Source: Candidatus Nanohalarchaeota archaeon (GTDB taxonomy: Archaea > EX4484-52 > B79-G9). From it: a stretch of DNA of 5,175 nt. A program made the position numbers and the translations under genes. Below, one piece after another: positions 5,077 through 5,175 of the stretch (its first letter is position 1; each line of letters begins with the position of its first letter). The notes beneath the pieces were generated by a model. It was not told the DNA's origin. It saw only the letters and a program-made list of their open reading frames with translations, and did no database searches. The DNA is taken from the NCBI GenBank assembly GCA_030635525.1, contig DAOVYR010000096.1, positions 1 to 5,175 on the forward strand, written 5' to 3'.

Positions 5077-5175
5077 ATGTTCAAAAAACTAAAAGAACTC
5101 CTCTCATCCAAAAACACCCTCTACTACCCCGGCTGCCTGACGCAGACTGTACTGCCCAAAATCCAGAAAAACTAC
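5077..5175 (+). CDS. CCG-domain Fe-S protein, 5' fragment (HdrB/GlcF C-half-like)
   Basis: The first 33 codons are present and the window ends inside the gene. After a short basic lead the sequence TLYYPGCLTQTVLPKIQKNY matches the first strand of the cysteine-rich CCG domain of HdrB, GlpC and GlcF, where an aromatic-PGC element begins each repeat. In HdrB-type proteins such domains bind the noncubane clusters that act on disulfides. The ATG at 5077 has a GTGA at 5068-5071 five bases upstream; the GTG at 5068 is an in-frame alternative that would add three residues. It lies 19 bases after the thioredoxin-CcdA gene. The likely role is to complete the Fe-S module begun by the 3458-3820 gene. Full domain count and cofactor ligands are outside the window. 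Confidence 0.75.
   Translation, partial: MFKKLKELLSSKNTLYYPGCLTQTVLPKIQKNY

Overview
The window looks archaeal. The first genes of transcription units lack a 5' leader and carry an AT-rich TATA-like box about 26-28 bases before the start ATG. Shine-Dalgarno-like GGTGA/GGT/GTGA motifs appear before several other genes. The protein families (split GlcD/GlcF-like redox subunits, a CCG-domain Fe-S protein, a thioredoxin-CcdA fusion, a COG1418-type HD hydrolase) fit an anaerobic archaeon. I cannot assign a phylum; a small-genome or uncultured lineage is only a guess.

Layout. (1) 1-491: one orphan gene of unknown function with a leader and a good ribosome binding site. Its base use is balanced, unlike everything downstream. 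(2) 492-990: no gene I can defend. It holds a suspicious pair of short minus-strand frames (717-483), a small hairpin (760-780), and then a stretch that is almost free of G. (3) 991-1202: the decayed N-terminus of a major facilitator superfamily transporter, with a frameshift, an in-frame TAA and no C-terminal part. (4) 1199-2205, minus strand: a small three-helix membrane protein and, upstream of it, an HD-domain hydrolase. (5) 2206-2291: a compact divergent promoter region with one TATA box for each direction. (6) 2292-5175, plus strand: a redox operon. It encodes a GlcD-like FAD oxidoreductase, a protein with two [4Fe-4S] motifs (ATGA overlap), an exported thioredoxin fused to a CcdA-type membrane electron carrier, and the first 33 codons of a CCG/HdrB-like cysteine-rich protein cut by the window edge.

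How the genes may work together. The ferredoxin-like protein and the CCG protein together resemble GlcF or HdrC+HdrB split into two genes. The FAD protein is the usual catalytic partner, so the three could form a 2-hydroxyacid oxidoreductase complex. What is unusual is that the gene between the two Fe-S genes encodes a thioredoxin-CcdA fusion, a module that carries thiol electrons across the membrane. This suggests, as inference only, that the complex exchanges electrons with a disulfide relay that acts outside the cytoplasm.

Starts. Promoter spacing or ribosome binding sites favour internal ATGs over the longest frames for the HD protein (ATG at 2205, not TTG at 2226), the small membrane protein (ATG at 1534, not GTG at 1549) and the thioredoxin-CcdA protein (ATG at 3834, not TTG at 3783).
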